Shown here in pieces: positions 63,378 to 64,000 of a stretch of 64,000 bases of DNA; within the stretch, counting starts at the first letter, position 1, and each line of letters begins with the position of its first letter. Under the pieces are notes generated by a model that was not told where the DNA came from, made no database searches, and saw nothing but the letters and a program-made list of their open reading frames with translations. The translations under genes were made by a program, and so were the position numbers. Source of the DNA: Paralimibaculum aggregatum (GTDB lineage: Bacteria; Pseudomonadota; Alphaproteobacteria; Rhodobacterales; Rhodobacteraceae). The stretch spans positions 1-64,000 of the forward strand of contig NZ_BSYI01000011.1 in the NCBI RefSeq assembly GCF_030270585.1. Reading direction: 5' to 3'.

Positions 63378-64000
63378 ATGATCCAGGGCGGGGAAATCCG
63401 GCGCCGGGCGCGGCGCATCTCGATGGGGCTGTCGACGCTGCTCGGCCGGCCGCGCGGCTTCTTCAGCCCGTTCCGCTATGCGGCCGGGATCGCGCCCACG
63501 GCCTATCCCGAACTCGAGGCGGTGTTCGCCGCCGCGGCGCCGGAGATCGAGGCGGTGCTGGAGGCGATCGCGGCGCATGGCGACCGGCTCGCCAGCCTTG
63601 CCGGGCCGGCGCCCGAGCCGCGCTGGAACCAGCAATGGTTTCCCGGACTGGACGGCGCGGCGGCCTATGCGCTGGTGCGGATGACCGGGCCCCGGCGCAT
63701 CCTTGAGGTCGGCTCGGGGCATTCGACGCGCTTCCTCGCCCGCGCCGTGCGCGATGCCGGGGGCGCGCCGACCGGGATCGTCTGCATCGACCCGCAGCCG
63801 CGCGCGGCGCTCGGCGGGCTGCCGGTAACCTGGCACCGGCGGCTGCTCGGCGCCGAGGACATCCCCGCCTTCGCGGCGCTGGAGCCGGGCGACATCGCCT
63901 TCTTCGACAGCTCGCACCTGCTCTGGCCCGGCTCGGATGTGGACCTCATCGTCAACCGCATCCTGCCGGCGCTGCGCCCCGGGGTGCTGGTGCATCTGCA
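63378..64000 (+). CDS. Class I SAM-dependent methyltransferase-like protein, cut by window edge
   Basis: An open frame from ATG 63378 (AAGGG upstream) runs past the right edge; 207 residues are visible. After an N-terminal helical part (YPELEAVFAAAAPEIEAVLEAIAAHG) comes a Rossmann-type SAM site ILEVGSGHSTRFLARAVRDAGG, then VCIDPQPRAAL and IAFFDSSHLLWPGSDVDLIVNRILPAL, as in the Methyltransf_24 group. The substrate is unknown. It is divergent from icd. Confidence 0.75.
   Translation, partial: MIQGGEIRRRARRISMGLSTLLGRPRGFFSPFRYAAGIAPTAYPELEAVFAAAAPEIEAVLEAIAAHGDRLASLAGPAPEPRWNQQWFPGLDGAAAYALVRMTGPRRILEVGSGHSTRFLARAVRDAGGAPTGIVCIDPQPRAALGGLPVTWHRRLLGAEDIPAFAALEPGDIAFFDSSHLLWPGSDVDLIVNRILPALRPGVLVHL

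Overview
This window comes from the chromosome of a very G+C-rich alphaproteobacterium, most likely in the Rhodobacterales (Paracoccaceae/Roseobacter-type). The evidence is the F1 operon order atpH-A-G-D-C with no F0 genes, a petABC cytochrome bc1 operon, a PetP/PetR-like regulator pair, and the blocks fsa-DUF484-xerC, rsfS-rlmH-gpmI-envC-ctpA and HDAC-xseB-dxs. Also typical are VPLPA-type C-terminal sorting signals and the small CHCC zinc-finger protein overlapping polA. I saw no rRNA, tRNA, CRISPR array, complete insertion sequence or prophage. Almost everything reads as core genome with single accessory genes slotted into operons. Because of the base composition nearly every reading frame is open, so long antisense frames were ignored.

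Layout. 0-10 kb: an OmpA-family protein, an EamA exporter, xerC-DUF484-fsa (minus), priA (plus), a 0.7 kb spacer holding a 47-bp tandem repeat, and a PAS/degenerate-kinase/receiver protein. 10-17 kb: the F1-ATPase operon, carrying two non-structural genes: a PhyH-type dioxygenase between atpG and atpD, and a 64-residue YHS/TRASH-like protein between atpD and atpC. 17-25 kb: rppH, a DUF922 HExxH protein on the opposite strand, then the minus-strand block ctpA-envC-gpmI-rlmH-rsfS (ribosome hibernation/maturation, glycolysis, cell-wall division hydrolases), a 226-bp nested palindrome and ilvE. 25-28 kb: petP-petR and two tandem VPLPA-CTERM paralogues. 28-34 kb: histone deacetylase-like gene, xseB, dxs, an Mrr restriction endonuclease, a membrane protein, tlyA; trmL convergent.

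34-46 kb: petABC with a strong terminator, aroC, a HAD dehalogenase, a HIT protein, a sulfotransferase, an orphan ABC ATPase, CHCC protein-polA. 45-54 kb: a secreted subtilase with a downstream free-standing prodomain-like protein, a LysE exporter, an 18-bp hairpin whose loop is a perfect G-quadruplex motif, hisH-DUF2628-hisB, an RTX/DUF4214 protein and two tandem MFS transporters. 54-64 kb: zapE, folB, glnE, a PaaG-like crotonase, an Lrp regulator divergent from a small protein, a minimal soluble PAS-MCP receptor, icd and a truncated methyltransferase at the edge.

Functionally the window is dominated by respiratory energy conservation (F1-ATPase, bc1, icd), isoprenoid precursor supply (dxs), nitrogen and amino-acid metabolism (glnE, ilvE, his, aroC) and replication/repair (priA, xerC, polA, xseB). 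The most unusual material is the pair of extra genes in the atp operon, the 47-bp repeat, the two G-rich palindromes, the separate protease prodomain, and a 15-nt match to the conserved 3' region of 16S rRNA in the rsfS leader. Promoters, operators and terminators given here are read by eye and are candidates only.
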